A stretch of 64,000 bases of DNA, taken from CAYPKG01 sp964411275 (lineage in GTDB: Bacteria > Bacillota > Clostridia > Christensenellales > CAG-138). The notes beneath the pieces are model-generated. The model ran no database searches and was not told the origin of the DNA. It saw nothing but the letters and a program-made list of their open reading frames with translations. The position numbers and the translations under genes are program-made. Below are positions 16,346 to 23,779 of this stretch, piece after piece. Every line of letters starts with the position of its first letter. Position 1 is the stretch's first letter. Location: contig CAYPKG010000007.1 of NCBI GenBank assembly GCA_964411275.1, positions 1 to 64,000 of the forward strand, given 5' to 3'.

Positions 16346-17202
16346 AAAGAACCTATCATTGCCCAAATTCCCTGGAGGAATTGCTTGCGCTCAGGAATGA
16401 AATCCCAAAGGCCGCAATCCTTGCGGGAGGCACGGATCTTCTTGTATATCTTCATGAGGGAAAAATCGATCCCCCCGCCATCATCGATATTGGGCGTATC
16501 GGGCCATTGCGGCGCATTTTTACCGGCGAACATCAAATTGTGCTGGGCGCTGCCGTGACCTTTTCCCGGGTCGAGGCATCCTGGGAGCTGCAACAATTCC
16601 TTCCGGGCCTTTGCCAGGCCGCAGCCAGCGTCGGCTCGCCGCAAATTCGCAACCGCGGGACGATCGGCGGCAGTATCGTCAATGCAAATCCATCCAGCGA
16701 CGTGGTTCCCGCGCTGGTGGTTGCGGACGCAAAGGCGCTTTTGCTTTCCACAAGGGGTTCACGAACTTTAGCTTTAGATGAGTTCATTCTCGGTTCTGGC
16801 AAAACGGCGCTTGCTCCAGATGAAATACTTTATGAAATCCATATTCCCCGCCCCCCTGCCGGGGCGCGCATGCAGTTTTGTAAGATTGGGCGCAGAAACG
16901 CGCTTTCCATTGCGCGTCTGAATGGCGCATGTTACGCTGTCGTTGAGGATGGCGTCGTCCGTGATATTCGCATCTTAATTGGCGCAGCGACAAACCGGCC
17001 CATGCGCATGAGCATAGCCGAAGGCCTGCTGACTGGCGTAAGTCCGGATAAAGCGCTGCTCGCCGAGGCAGGCGATGCGATCACAGCTGCTATTCTAAAC
17101 ACCACCGGCCGCCGCAGTTCAAGCGTTTACAAATTGCCTGTGGCGGCGGAGTTTTCCGCCCGGCTGATCCGAAACACCCTTGAAAGCGAGGCAATCCGAT
17201 GA
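16342..17202 (+). CDS. xanthine dehydrogenase family, FAD-binding subunit
   Basis: A 286-residue FAD subunit. It shows the flavin loop AILAGGTDLLVYLHEG (residues 27-42), NRGTIGGSIVNANPSSDVVPAL near residue 110, and the C-terminal CO-dehydrogenase flavoprotein domain. It passes electrons from the iron-sulfur subunit to NAD or another acceptor. The start is a GTG overlapping the previous stop by four bases, and its own stop overlaps the next start, so all three subunits are coupled. Confidence 0.93.
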   Translation: MKRTYHCPNSLEELLALRNEIPKAAILAGGTDLLVYLHEGKIDPPAIIDIGRIGPLRRIFTGEHQIVLGAAVTFSRVEASWELQQFLPGLCQAAASVGSPQIRNRGTIGGSIVNANPSSDVVPALVVADAKALLLSTRGSRTLALDEFILGSGKTALAPDEILYEIHIPRPPAGARMQFCKIGRRNALSIARLNGACYAVVEDGVVRDIRILIGAATNRPMRMSIAEGLLTGVSPDKALLAEAGDAITAAILNTTGRRSSSVYKLPVAAEFSARLIRNTLESEAIR

Positions 17203-17672
17203 TAACATTGCGCTTTATCCTAAACGGCGAAGAGGTTACCCTTTGTGATGTGGATCCAACGATCACCCTCCTGCAACTGCTGCGCGATACGCTTGGGCTG
17301 ACCGGAACGAAAAAGGGGTGTGGTGTTGGGGAATGCGGCGCCTGCACGGTGATACTCGATGGGGAAGCGGTCAACTCCTGCCTCGTGCTCGCGGGTCAAG
17401 TGAATGGCGCCCAGGTGCTCACCGTGGAAGGGCTGGCAAAGAATGGCGGGCTTGACCGGTTACAGCAGGCCTTTATCGACCATCATGCGGTACAATGCGG
17501 CTTTTGTACCTCTGGAATGCTGATGAGCGCGAAAGCGCTGCTTCTGAAAAACCCTCATCCCTCTGAAGAGGAGATCAAGACCGCCTTGAGCGGAAATCTC
17601 TGCCGCTGCACAGGCTACAACAGCATTGTTTGTGCGGTTCAGCACGCGGCGGTTCCAAAAGAAAAGGAATAG
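17199..17672 (+). CDS. xanthine dehydrogenase family, [2Fe-2S] subunit
   Basis: A 157-residue small subunit with two clusters. The plant-ferredoxin-type site is CGVGECGACTVILDG followed by a later cysteine in NSCLV; the helical-domain site is QCGFCTSGM...CRCTGY. It relays electrons between the molybdenum centre and FAD. Gene order Mo-FAD-FeS and the four-base overlap with the FAD subunit mark one operon. Nothing else clearly follows in the transcript. Confidence 0.95.
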   Translation: MITLRFILNGEEVTLCDVDPTITLLQLLRDTLGLTGTKKGCGVGECGACTVILDGEAVNSCLVLAGQVNGAQVLTVEGLAKNGGLDRLQQAFIDHHAVQCGFCTSGMLMSAKALLLKNPHPSEEEIKTALSGNLCRCTGYNSIVCAVQHAAVPKEKE

Positions 17673-17835
17673 CCCCGGGAGTTGCTGCCCGCCGCTTATT
17701 TCCCAAGCTTGCCCATAATGGCTCCTTTGCTTTGCAGATGGGGTCACTGTGGGTTTTCTAATCGATGCAGGAAAAGCATCTGTGAGCAATTGAAAGCAAA
17801 ACGCGCCTCCTATATTATTTAAGCTTAGTTTAAGG

Positions 17836-17869
17836 AAATCGTCACATACGGTTCTTGATCCGACGATTT
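17836..17869. other. stem-loop between the hydroxylase operon and ywaF-like gene
   Basis: AAATCGTC (17836-17843) pairs perfectly with GACGATTT (17862-17869) around an 18-base loop. No clear T-tract follows, so the role is open. The rest of 17673-17914 shows nothing else I can name. Confidence 0.4.
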
Positions 17870-17914
17870 CAACATGTTACTGTAATAAAAACAAGCACAA
17901 AGGATGCGCAAAAT

Positions 17915-18664
17915 ATGAGTAATTTTTCGGACACGGTGGAAACAATCGGCGAGGGGGCAGGCTTTGCGCTCTTTGGCAGTAGTCATCTGATTTGGCTGGC
18001 CATATGCATTGCCACGATCCTTATTTGCTGTTTTCTCTATCGAAAACGCGACGTTGCCTTTCGCGCCCGCATGCGAAAGACTGTGGCGGTATTGTTGGTG
18101 GCTGATGAGCTATTTAAGGTGGCCATGCTCCTCCTCTACGGCAATTATATGGCCAAATACCTGCCGTTGCATCTATGCAGCATCAATATCTTTTTGATCG
18201 TTGTCCATGCGTGGCGGCCGTCGAAGCTGCTGGATAATTTCCTCTATCTCATCTGCATCCCGGCTGCCGTGGCCGCACTGCTGTTCCCGTCATGGACAAG
18301 CCTTCCGGTTTTAAACTTTATGCATCTGCACAGCTTTACCATACACATCCTGCTGGCTTTGTATCCCCTGATGCTGCTTGCGGGCGGGGACATAAAGCCC
18401 GCGCCGCGATACCTGCCGAAATGCCTTTTGCTGCTGGTCGGGATGGCAATTCCTCTGTATGTGGTCAATCTGGCTTTTGATACGAACTTCATGTTTCTCA
18501 TGTACCCAGAGGCAGAAAACCCGCTCTGCTGGTTTCGGGATCACTGGGGCAATCATTTGTACGGATATCCCATTCTGATCGCGCTGGTAATCGCCCTCAT
18601 GTACCTGCCGGCGGTATTGCTAAAAAAACGCCGAAGCGCCGTACAAATACAACCGCCTGCTTAA
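17915..18664 (+). CDS. YwaF/TIGR02206-type integral membrane protein
   Basis: A 249-residue protein with about seven membrane helices. Family features are FALFGSSHLIWLA at the start, PLHLCSINIFLIV in the third helix, HSFTIHILLALYPLML, and a C-terminal NHLYGYPILIALV. This uncharacterised family is common in Bacillota. I start at the ATG at 17915, with AAAGGA upstream, because the family begins there; a frame reaching back to 17855 adds non-conserved residues. Its function is unknown. Confidence 0.85.
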   Translation: MSNFSDTVETIGEGAGFALFGSSHLIWLAICIATILICCFLYRKRDVAFRARMRKTVAVLLVADELFKVAMLLLYGNYMAKYLPLHLCSINIFLIVVHAWRPSKLLDNFLYLICIPAAVAALLFPSWTSLPVLNFMHLHSFTIHILLALYPLMLLAGGDIKPAPRYLPKCLLLLVGMAIPLYVVNLAFDTNFMFLMYPEAENPLCWFRDHWGNHLYGYPILIALVIALMYLPAVLLKKRRSAVQIQPPA

Positions 18665-18695
18665 TTGATTTTCACCTGCGAAGAAAACCCGGGGC

Positions 18696-19544
18696 CTAGC
18701 GCCGCAGCCCCAGATATGCCGCCATCCCGCCTGTGTTTCCCTGATCCCGGCGGTGAGAGTATAGTTTTTCAGGCTCTTCGTAGGTACATACGCCGCAAAG
18801 CGTGATGTGTTCGGGCATTATCCCGGCCTCCAAAAACTGCGCGGCGGCCACCATGGGAAGATCCACATGGGCGTGTCCGGGCCGTCCCGGGCTTACGCAG
18901 GGGATGCCTGGAAACGCCCTTTCAAATTCTTCCCCCAGGGATTGGGACACCTCAAAGCAGCTGCGGCATATGCAAGGCCCCACCGCCGCCATAATATGTT
19001 CCGGTTTTGCGCCATAGTGCTCCACCATAGCCCGAACCACCGAAAGGCCAATCCGGCCAAACGCCCCTTTCCAGCCCGCATGAGCAAGGCCAATCAAGCG
19101 GCGGACAGGGTCAACGAAATACAGCGGCATGCAGTCCGCGTGTCCCGTAATCAGGGTAATGTCCGGGTCATCGGTAACCAGCCCGTCACAGGGCGGAAGG
19201 GATGGCCTGAGATACCCCATGCCGGCATGGCGTTTGTCCACCCGCAGCACCGTAACCCCATGCTCAAAGCTGTCCATCACCATGCTTTCCCACGGAATGC
19301 CTGCCGCAAGCGCAAAGCGCCGGTGGTTTTCCATGACGGTTTCCCGCAGCTCGTCCGGGCGGGTAAAGCTTAAATTCAGGCTGGCGTAATCCCCCACGCT
19401 GACCCCGCCCGTGCGGGAGCTGAGCCCGTGGCGCACAAGCCCGGTTTGGGAAAACGCCGGAAACGAAAACAGGCCCACGCCATTGCGCTCTTCATAGGCG
19501 CAATCCCGGCAAAGGGCCTGCCAGGCAGTTTCAAATGATGTCAT
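18696..19544 (-). CDS. pgeF: PgeF/YfiH laccase-domain protein
   Basis: A 282-residue protein of the purine nucleoside phosphorylase/laccase-domain (YfiH) family. The zinc and catalytic residues are in ITGHADCMPLYF, LAHAGWKGAFG and AVGPCICRSCFEVS. Members remove misincorporated L-Ser from peptidoglycan precursors (PgeF) and some act on adenosine or inosine. The start overlaps the nrdR stop by four bases, so the two are co-transcribed, a frequent arrangement in Clostridia. Confidence 0.92.
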   Translation of the reverse strand: MTSFETAWQALCRDCAYEERNGVGLFSFPAFSQTGLVRHGLSSRTGGVSVGDYASLNLSFTRPDELRETVMENHRRFALAAGIPWESMVMDSFEHGVTVLRVDKRHAGMGYLRPSLPPCDGLVTDDPDITLITGHADCMPLYFVDPVRRLIGLAHAGWKGAFGRIGLSVVRAMVEHYGAKPEHIMAAVGPCICRSCFEVSQSLGEEFERAFPGIPCVSPGRPGHAHVDLPMVAAAQFLEAGIMPEHITLCGVCTYEEPEKLYSHRRDQGNTGGMAAYLGLRR

Positions 19545-19999
19545 TTGCTCTCCTGAAGCAGCAGCTCCAGCTCCTTCATAAATGTGTTGATGTCCTTAAA
19601 CTGGCGGTACACCGAGGCAAAGCGCACATACGCCACCTCGTCGAGGATTTTCAGTCGTTTGATCACCATCTCCCCGATCTTTGTGCTTTCGATCTCCTGC
19701 TCCAGGGTGTTAAACACCTCGCGCACGACCTCATCCACCAGGTTTTCCTGCTCTGCCGCGGACACCGGCCGCTTTTCCGTCGCCCGGCGCACGCCATTTA
19801 ATATCTTGTTGCTGTCGAACGACTCCCTGCGGCCATCCCGTTTGATGACCATGATGGGAAGTTCCTCGATCTTCTCATAGGTGGTAAAGCGCTTGCCGCA
19901 GCCAATGCACTCCCTGCGGCGGCGAATGGAAGACCCATCCTCTGTAGGGCGGCTGTCGATGACTTTGCTGTCCGTACTACCACAATATCTGCATTTCAT
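19541..19999 (-). CDS. nrdR: transcriptional repressor NrdR
   Basis: A 152-residue regulator with a zinc ribbon at residues 3-34 (cysteines 3, 6, 31, 34), then the ATP-cone domain beginning VIKRDGRRESFDSNKI. NrdR senses ATP/dATP and represses ribonucleotide reductase genes. Length and the CRYCGSTDSKVIDSRP signature are canonical. It is first in a two-gene operon with pgeF. No NrdR box is obvious nearby and no ribonucleotide reductase is in the window. Confidence 0.97.
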   Translation of the reverse strand: MKCRYCGSTDSKVIDSRPTEDGSSIRRRRECIGCGKRFTTYEKIEELPIMVIKRDGRRESFDSNKILNGVRRATEKRPVSAAEQENLVDEVVREVFNTLEQEIESTKIGEMVIKRLKILDEVAYVRFASVYRQFKDINTFMKELELLLQESK

Positions 20000-20125
20000 T
20001 TGTGCAATTCCACCGTTCTATTGATATGACAGGGGCCGCAATTTAGAGAAACTACGGCCTTGCCTGGGCGAGGAAAGCCAAGTTCATATACTTGACTTCC
20101 CCTGCCATATCCCAGTATACCATGG

Positions 20126-20371
20126 CTACGGTTCCAATTCCACCAAAATCACATCATCCCCGATCTTTTTGATGTCACAATAGGGAATAACCAGCTCCTC
20201 ATTGCTGCGCAAAATGCCCATCAGCCTGCTCGGGCCGGGGGCAATGATCGCCGTGATGTTGCCATCGCACTCGTCAATCTCCAGATCGCAGATATTGCCA
20301 AGCCGCGCGCCATCGCACACATTGATTATCTCCTTGCGCCGAAGCTCCGAAAACGTAGTGCAGGCGGACAT
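20126..20371 (-). CDS. YlmC/YmxH-family PRC-barrel sporulation protein
   Basis: An 81-residue PRC-barrel protein. It opens SACTTFSELRRKEIINV and contains GARLGNICDLEID and IVIPYCDIKKIG-like strands, the hallmarks of the YlmC/YmxH family conserved in spore formers. The ATG at 20371 follows AAAGGAGGGG at good spacing; a longer frame to 20485 overlaps the upstream gene and is rejected. The molecular role of the family is not known; it supports a sporulating host. Confidence 0.88.
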   Translation of the reverse strand: MSACTTFSELRRKEIINVCDGARLGNICDLEIDECDGNITAIIAPGPSRLMGILRSNEELVIPYCDIKKIGDDVILVELEP

Positions 20372-20409
20372 ATGCACCCCTCCTTTCCTTTTCGGTCTTT
20401 CATAGGGGA

Positions 20410-21690
20410 TCAAACCAACTTCGTGATGCTGTACAGGCTTGTCAAAGCCAGCCAGTTGGGAAGGAAAAAATTGTCTATGGTCCAATAGCTCACCCCCGCA
20501 AGACCGTATTGATCTACCAGCCGCAGCCGGGCAACGTCGCTTTTCGCATCCTCAAACCAGACAACGTGCTCGCGCCCCTCATCGTCGAAGTATTGGAAGA
20601 ACGGAGCCTGTGACGCCTCGTCAAACTGGATATTGGCGCCCCGCTCCCTGGCAATTTCCAGCGCTTCCCGGTTGGAAATGGGATCCGCCCGGCTTCCCTC
20701 CACATACGGCAGCGTCCAGTCGTAACCGTAGTTGGGCATGCCCATGAGTATCTTTTCGGGCGGGATTTCCGTCACGGCATATTCAATCACCCGCTCCACA
20801 GGCCCAACGGGCGCTACCGCCATAGGTGGGCCATAGAGGTACCCCCATTCATACGTCATGATGATCACCCGGTCCATAAACTCTCCGTGGGCACGGTAGT
20901 CATGGGCGGTGTACAGCCGCCCCTGCTGGCCGGCGGTAAGCTTTGGCGCCACTGCGGAGGACAGGTGATACCCGAGAGGGCGAAGCCGGTTGGCCGTCTT
21001 TTCCAAAAAGGAGTTATACAGCGTGCGCTCCCCTTCAAACACATACTCGAAGTCGATGTCCAGGCCGTAATACCCTTTTTCCGACAGCACAGCCTCCACA
21101 TTGGCCAGCAATGTGTTCTGCGCCTCGGGGCTGGTGAGGATGGAGCTGGCGGTTTCGCTGTTGAACCCGCCCTCCTCGGCGAGGTTTGTGATTACCATCA
21201 TTGGCGCAACCCCCTGCGCCTTGGCGGCGGCGATCAAAGGCGCGTCCTCGATGGGCCTAAGGCTCCCGTCCGGGTTAACAGCATAGCTGAATATGGAAAG
21301 GTATGTCAGAAACGGCAGCGTCGCCTCCAGTATTTCCATATTGACTCCCGGATAGCAATAGCCGTTTACCTCGATGTACGGCTTTTCCACGTTCTGGGCA
21401 GGAATACGGATATCGCTATACTCGTCGATCATAGCCGGATTTTGAATTTCCGGATTGATGCGCAAAAGCGCCGGGACATCGGTATTGAAGCTACCCGCAA
21501 TCTGGTACAGGGATTGCCCGGGGGAAACCCGGTATTCCCAATACGCCACCGGCAATAGTAAAGTCTGCCCGGGAATGAGGTATTCCGGCCGGTCGATATC
21601 GTTGTCGTTTAGCACCTGTGCCGGATCCACGCCGTATCGCCGCGCGATTGTGTATACGGTATCCCCCGGCTGTATGGTATGCAAAATCAT
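20410..21690 (-). CDS. LysM-GH18 protein (SleL/YaaH-type spore lysin)
   Basis: A 426-residue protein with two LysM repeats (residues ~3-46, starting HTIQPGDTVYTIARRYG, and ~52-98) and a glycoside hydrolase 18 barrel. The catalytic DxDxE is in GLDIDFEYV. Such proteins bind cortex or wall glycan and act as N-acetylglucosaminidases in germination (SleL/YaaH). No signal peptide is present, typical of spore-coat lysins. The start at 21690 follows GGGGGA; the frame upstream of it is contributed by a repeat element and is not coding. Confidence 0.92.
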   Translation of the reverse strand: MILHTIQPGDTVYTIARRYGVDPAQVLNDNDIDRPEYLIPGQTLLLPVAYWEYRVSPGQSLYQIAGSFNTDVPALLRINPEIQNPAMIDEYSDIRIPAQNVEKPYIEVNGYCYPGVNMEILEATLPFLTYLSIFSYAVNPDGSLRPIEDAPLIAAAKAQGVAPMMVITNLAEEGGFNSETASSILTSPEAQNTLLANVEAVLSEKGYYGLDIDFEYVFEGERTLYNSFLEKTANRLRPLGYHLSSAVAPKLTAGQQGRLYTAHDYRAHGEFMDRVIIMTYEWGYLYGPPMAVAPVGPVERVIEYAVTEIPPEKILMGMPNYGYDWTLPYVEGSRADPISNREALEIARERGANIQFDEASQAPFFQYFDDEGREHVVWFEDAKSDVARLRLVDQYGLAGVSYWTIDNFFLPNWLALTSLYSITKLV

Positions 21691-21714
21691 GTCGTATCCC
21701 CCTTTTCGCCTTAC

Positions 21715-22000
21715 CTTAAGGTAAGGAAAGCTGAACCCGTGTGCCCAAAGTAGCCGTTTATGGGCCGTTTCTTTGTTCTCGTGCGTCGGTGTAGCCCCGC
21801 TACACCTTCCTCCTCGGCCTCGAAATGGCCTCATACTCGACTACTTTGGGTCAGAGAGTTTTCGTTTGTGAAGTGCTTGCTTGTGCTAGACGCCGTGGTG
21901 CAGGCGTGGTGGGGCCACGGCAAGCTGCGGCAACAACGCACAAGCCAGTGCAGCACAAGCGAAAACCACATGGGTTCGGCTCTCCTTACCTTACCTTAAG
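21715..22000. mobile_element. MITE-like element with ~30-bp terminal inverted repeats
   Basis: The left end reads CTTAAGGTAAGG, then AAAGCTGAACCCGTGTG. The right end, reverse-complemented, reads CTTAAGGTAAGGTAAGG, then AGAGCCGAACCCATGTG. These are imperfect inverted repeats of about 30 bases bounding ~285 bp with no coding capacity. Inside are nested inverted repeats: GTTTTCG...TTGTGC arms near 21859 and 21955, and GCCGTGG/CCACGGC at 21892-21920. A partial copy at 8486-8553 shows the family is dispersed. No transposase is visible. Confidence 0.75.
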
Positions 22001-22042
22001 CATATGCGAAAAAACTGGCAGGATGCGCCGGAAAAAATGCAC

Positions 22043-22071
22043 TTTATTCTCTCACAGTAATACGGTATAGT
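22043..22071 (+). promoter_or_regulatory. possible promoter of the amidohydrolase-HAD pair
   Basis: TTTATT (22043-22048), 17 bases, TATAGT (22066-22071). The -35 is weak; the spacing and the distance to the ATG at 22101 fit. Confidence 0.5.
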
Positions 22072-22100
22072 AAGAGCAGTTTAGGATAGGGTGAATATCA

Positions 22101-22955
22101 ATGAAGATTATTGACGCACATATGCATTTCGTGCCGGGTGACCGGTATTTTTCACAAACCGCCCAGGCAGCGGGGGAAGAAAACACGGTTACCTGGGTTC
22201 AAAATAGTTTTGCACAGGCAGGGATCGTTGGGGCGGTGATCATGGGCAACCGCAGCCTGTCGCTGAAGGATCATCAGTATCCCCCCGGATTTTTCTATTG
22301 CATCGGTATCGACCGCCAGACAGCGCGGGAGATGCGAGGCTCGCTTTCTCTTATCGAGCAGCATCTTCGGCGGCCGGATTGCGTGGGTGTGAAGCTTTAT
22401 CCCGGATATAACAAAACATACGTTACCGATCCCATTTATGCGCCGCTGTACGTACTGGCCTCCCGGTATCGAAAGCCGGTGGCCATCCACACCGGGGAAA
22501 CGGCAAATCCCAACGCATATCTCAAATACTGCCATCCCCTGACGCTGGACGAACTGGCGGCGGAGCATCCGGATGTGGAATTCATCATGTGCCATTTTGG
22601 CAATCCGTTTTTGCCGGACGCGGCGGCGGTGGTCAGCAAAAACCCCAACGTATCCGCCGACCTGTCGGGTTTGCTGGAAGGGAAGGTGGATGTCCCCCGC
22701 CTGTTTTGTGAGCAGGGCGCTTATATCGAGCAGCTGCGGGCCTGGACGTCGTATACCGGCTATGAAAAACTCATGTTCGGTACCGACTGGCCCCTCTCGG
22801 ATCACGGGGGGAATATCGAATTCTTCAAGCGCCTGATCCCACAGCGGCATTGGGACGCCTTCTTTTACGAAAACGCCAGGCGGATATATGGTTTACCCGT
22901 TAACGCCGCAGCATCAAAAACTCAAACAGATTTCGCGAAAAGGAGCAATGTATGA
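22101..22955 (+). CDS. amidohydrolase_2-family metal-dependent hydrolase
   Basis: A 284-residue TIM-barrel hydrolase. The metal ligands are in IDAHMHF (residues 4-10), VAIHTGETA near 132, IMCHFGNP near 163, and the aspartate of FGTDWPLSDHGG near 228. The family cleaves amide, ester or C-C bonds; the substrate here is unknown. It overlaps the HAD gene by four bases, so a two-step pathway or shared detoxification role is suggested. It is intact, unlike the amidohydrolase remnant at 13.4 kb, which belongs to a different subgroup. Confidence 0.88.
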   Translation: MKIIDAHMHFVPGDRYFSQTAQAAGEENTVTWVQNSFAQAGIVGAVIMGNRSLSLKDHQYPPGFFYCIGIDRQTAREMRGSLSLIEQHLRRPDCVGVKLYPGYNKTYVTDPIYAPLYVLASRYRKPVAIHTGETANPNAYLKYCHPLTLDELAAEHPDVEFIMCHFGNPFLPDAAAVVSKNPNVSADLSGLLEGKVDVPRLFCEQGAYIEQLRAWTSYTGYEKLMFGTDWPLSDHGGNIEFFKRLIPQRHWDAFFYENARRIYGLPVNAAASKTQTDFAKRSNV

Positions 22956-23683
22956 AACTGACGACCATATTGTTTGATTTGGATGGCACATTGCTGCCCC
23001 TTGACCAGGATGTCTTTATTCAAACCTATTTTGATCTGTTATCAAGGGAATGCGGCCGCATGGGGCTAAATGGCAAGACGGCCATTCAGGGCGTGTGGGC
23101 AGGAACCGAGGCCATGATTAAAAACGACGGCCGGGCGCTGAACCGGGAACGGTTCTGGGACGCGTTCGCCGCGCTGATGGGAGAAGACGTCCGGGAACTG
23201 GAGCCTCATTTCGACCGGTTTTACGATACGGTCTTTCACGAGGTCAAGGCGGTGACTGGGCCTACGCCTATGGCCGCAGAATGTGTGCGGATATTAAAGG
23301 AAAAGGGATATCGGCTCGTTCTGTCCACAAACCCGCTGTTTCCGCTGGTGGGGGTACACGCCCGCCTGTCTTGGGCGGGGATCGATCCGGCTCAGTTTCT
23401 TCACATCACCCACTACAAAAATTCTCACTATTGCAAGCCCAATCCGGCCTATTTTCAGGAGATACTCGACACGATCGGCGCCGATCCCCGGGAAAGCATC
23501 GTCGTCGGCAACGATGCCCGGGAGGATATGTCCGCGGCACAGCTGGGGTGCGCCACGTTTTTAGTCACCGATTGTCTGGAGCATGAGGGCGCCGAGCCAC
23601 CCCCCCGGCCCTTTGGCGGGCTGGAGCTTACCGGCAGTCTCGCCGATTTCAAGGCGTGGATCGGCACTCTTAGAGCCATATGA
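22952..23683 (+). CDS. HAD-superfamily hydrolase
   Basis: A 243-residue phosphatase-type HAD protein. The nucleophile motif is FDLDGTLLPLD (residues 8-18), motif II is the serine/threonine of LVLSTNPLF, and motifs III-IV are KPNPAYF and VVGNDAREDM. A helical cap lies between residues 20 and 95. It should dephosphorylate a small metabolite. The ATG overlaps the stop of the amidohydrolase gene. Confidence 0.92.
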   Translation: MKLTTILFDLDGTLLPLDQDVFIQTYFDLLSRECGRMGLNGKTAIQGVWAGTEAMIKNDGRALNRERFWDAFAALMGEDVRELEPHFDRFYDTVFHEVKAVTGPTPMAAECVRILKEKGYRLVLSTNPLFPLVGVHARLSWAGIDPAQFLHITHYKNSHYCKPNPAYFQEILDTIGADPRESIVVGNDAREDMSAAQLGCATFLVTDCLEHEGAEPPPRPFGGLELTGSLADFKAWIGTLRAI

Positions 23684-23736
23684 TAAATCCCATCTGACTT
23701 CTTTTTAGTTTGTCTCAGCTTTTTTATATAGAAAGG

Positions 23737-23769
23737 GCTGCTGGAAACACCATCTAGCCAGCAGCCCTG
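23737..23769 (-). terminator. stem-loop after the beta-CASP gene (probable terminator)
   Basis: Perfect 10-bp stem GGGCTGCTGG/CCAGCAGCCC with a 13-base loop between two converging genes. On the minus strand it is followed by TTTCTATAT, a weak T-tract. Confidence 0.55.
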
Positions 23770-23779
23770 TAACTGATCC

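Larger units (their letters stand above)
21691..22100. other. 410-bp intergenic region filled by a MITE-like element
   Basis: Between the divergent LysM-GH18 and amidohydrolase genes. Almost all of it is the element at 21715-22000; the remainder holds the promoter at 22043-22071. Confidence 0.8.

Noticed and set aside
20126..20485. 119-residue version of the YlmC-type protein
   Set aside because: The extra N-terminus overlaps the upstream LysM-GH18 gene; the ATG at 20371 has the ribosome binding site and the conserved start.
21690..21834. N-terminal extension of the LysM-GH18 protein
   Set aside because: The 48 extra codons are translated from the MITE-like element and have a repeat counterpart at 8.5 kb.
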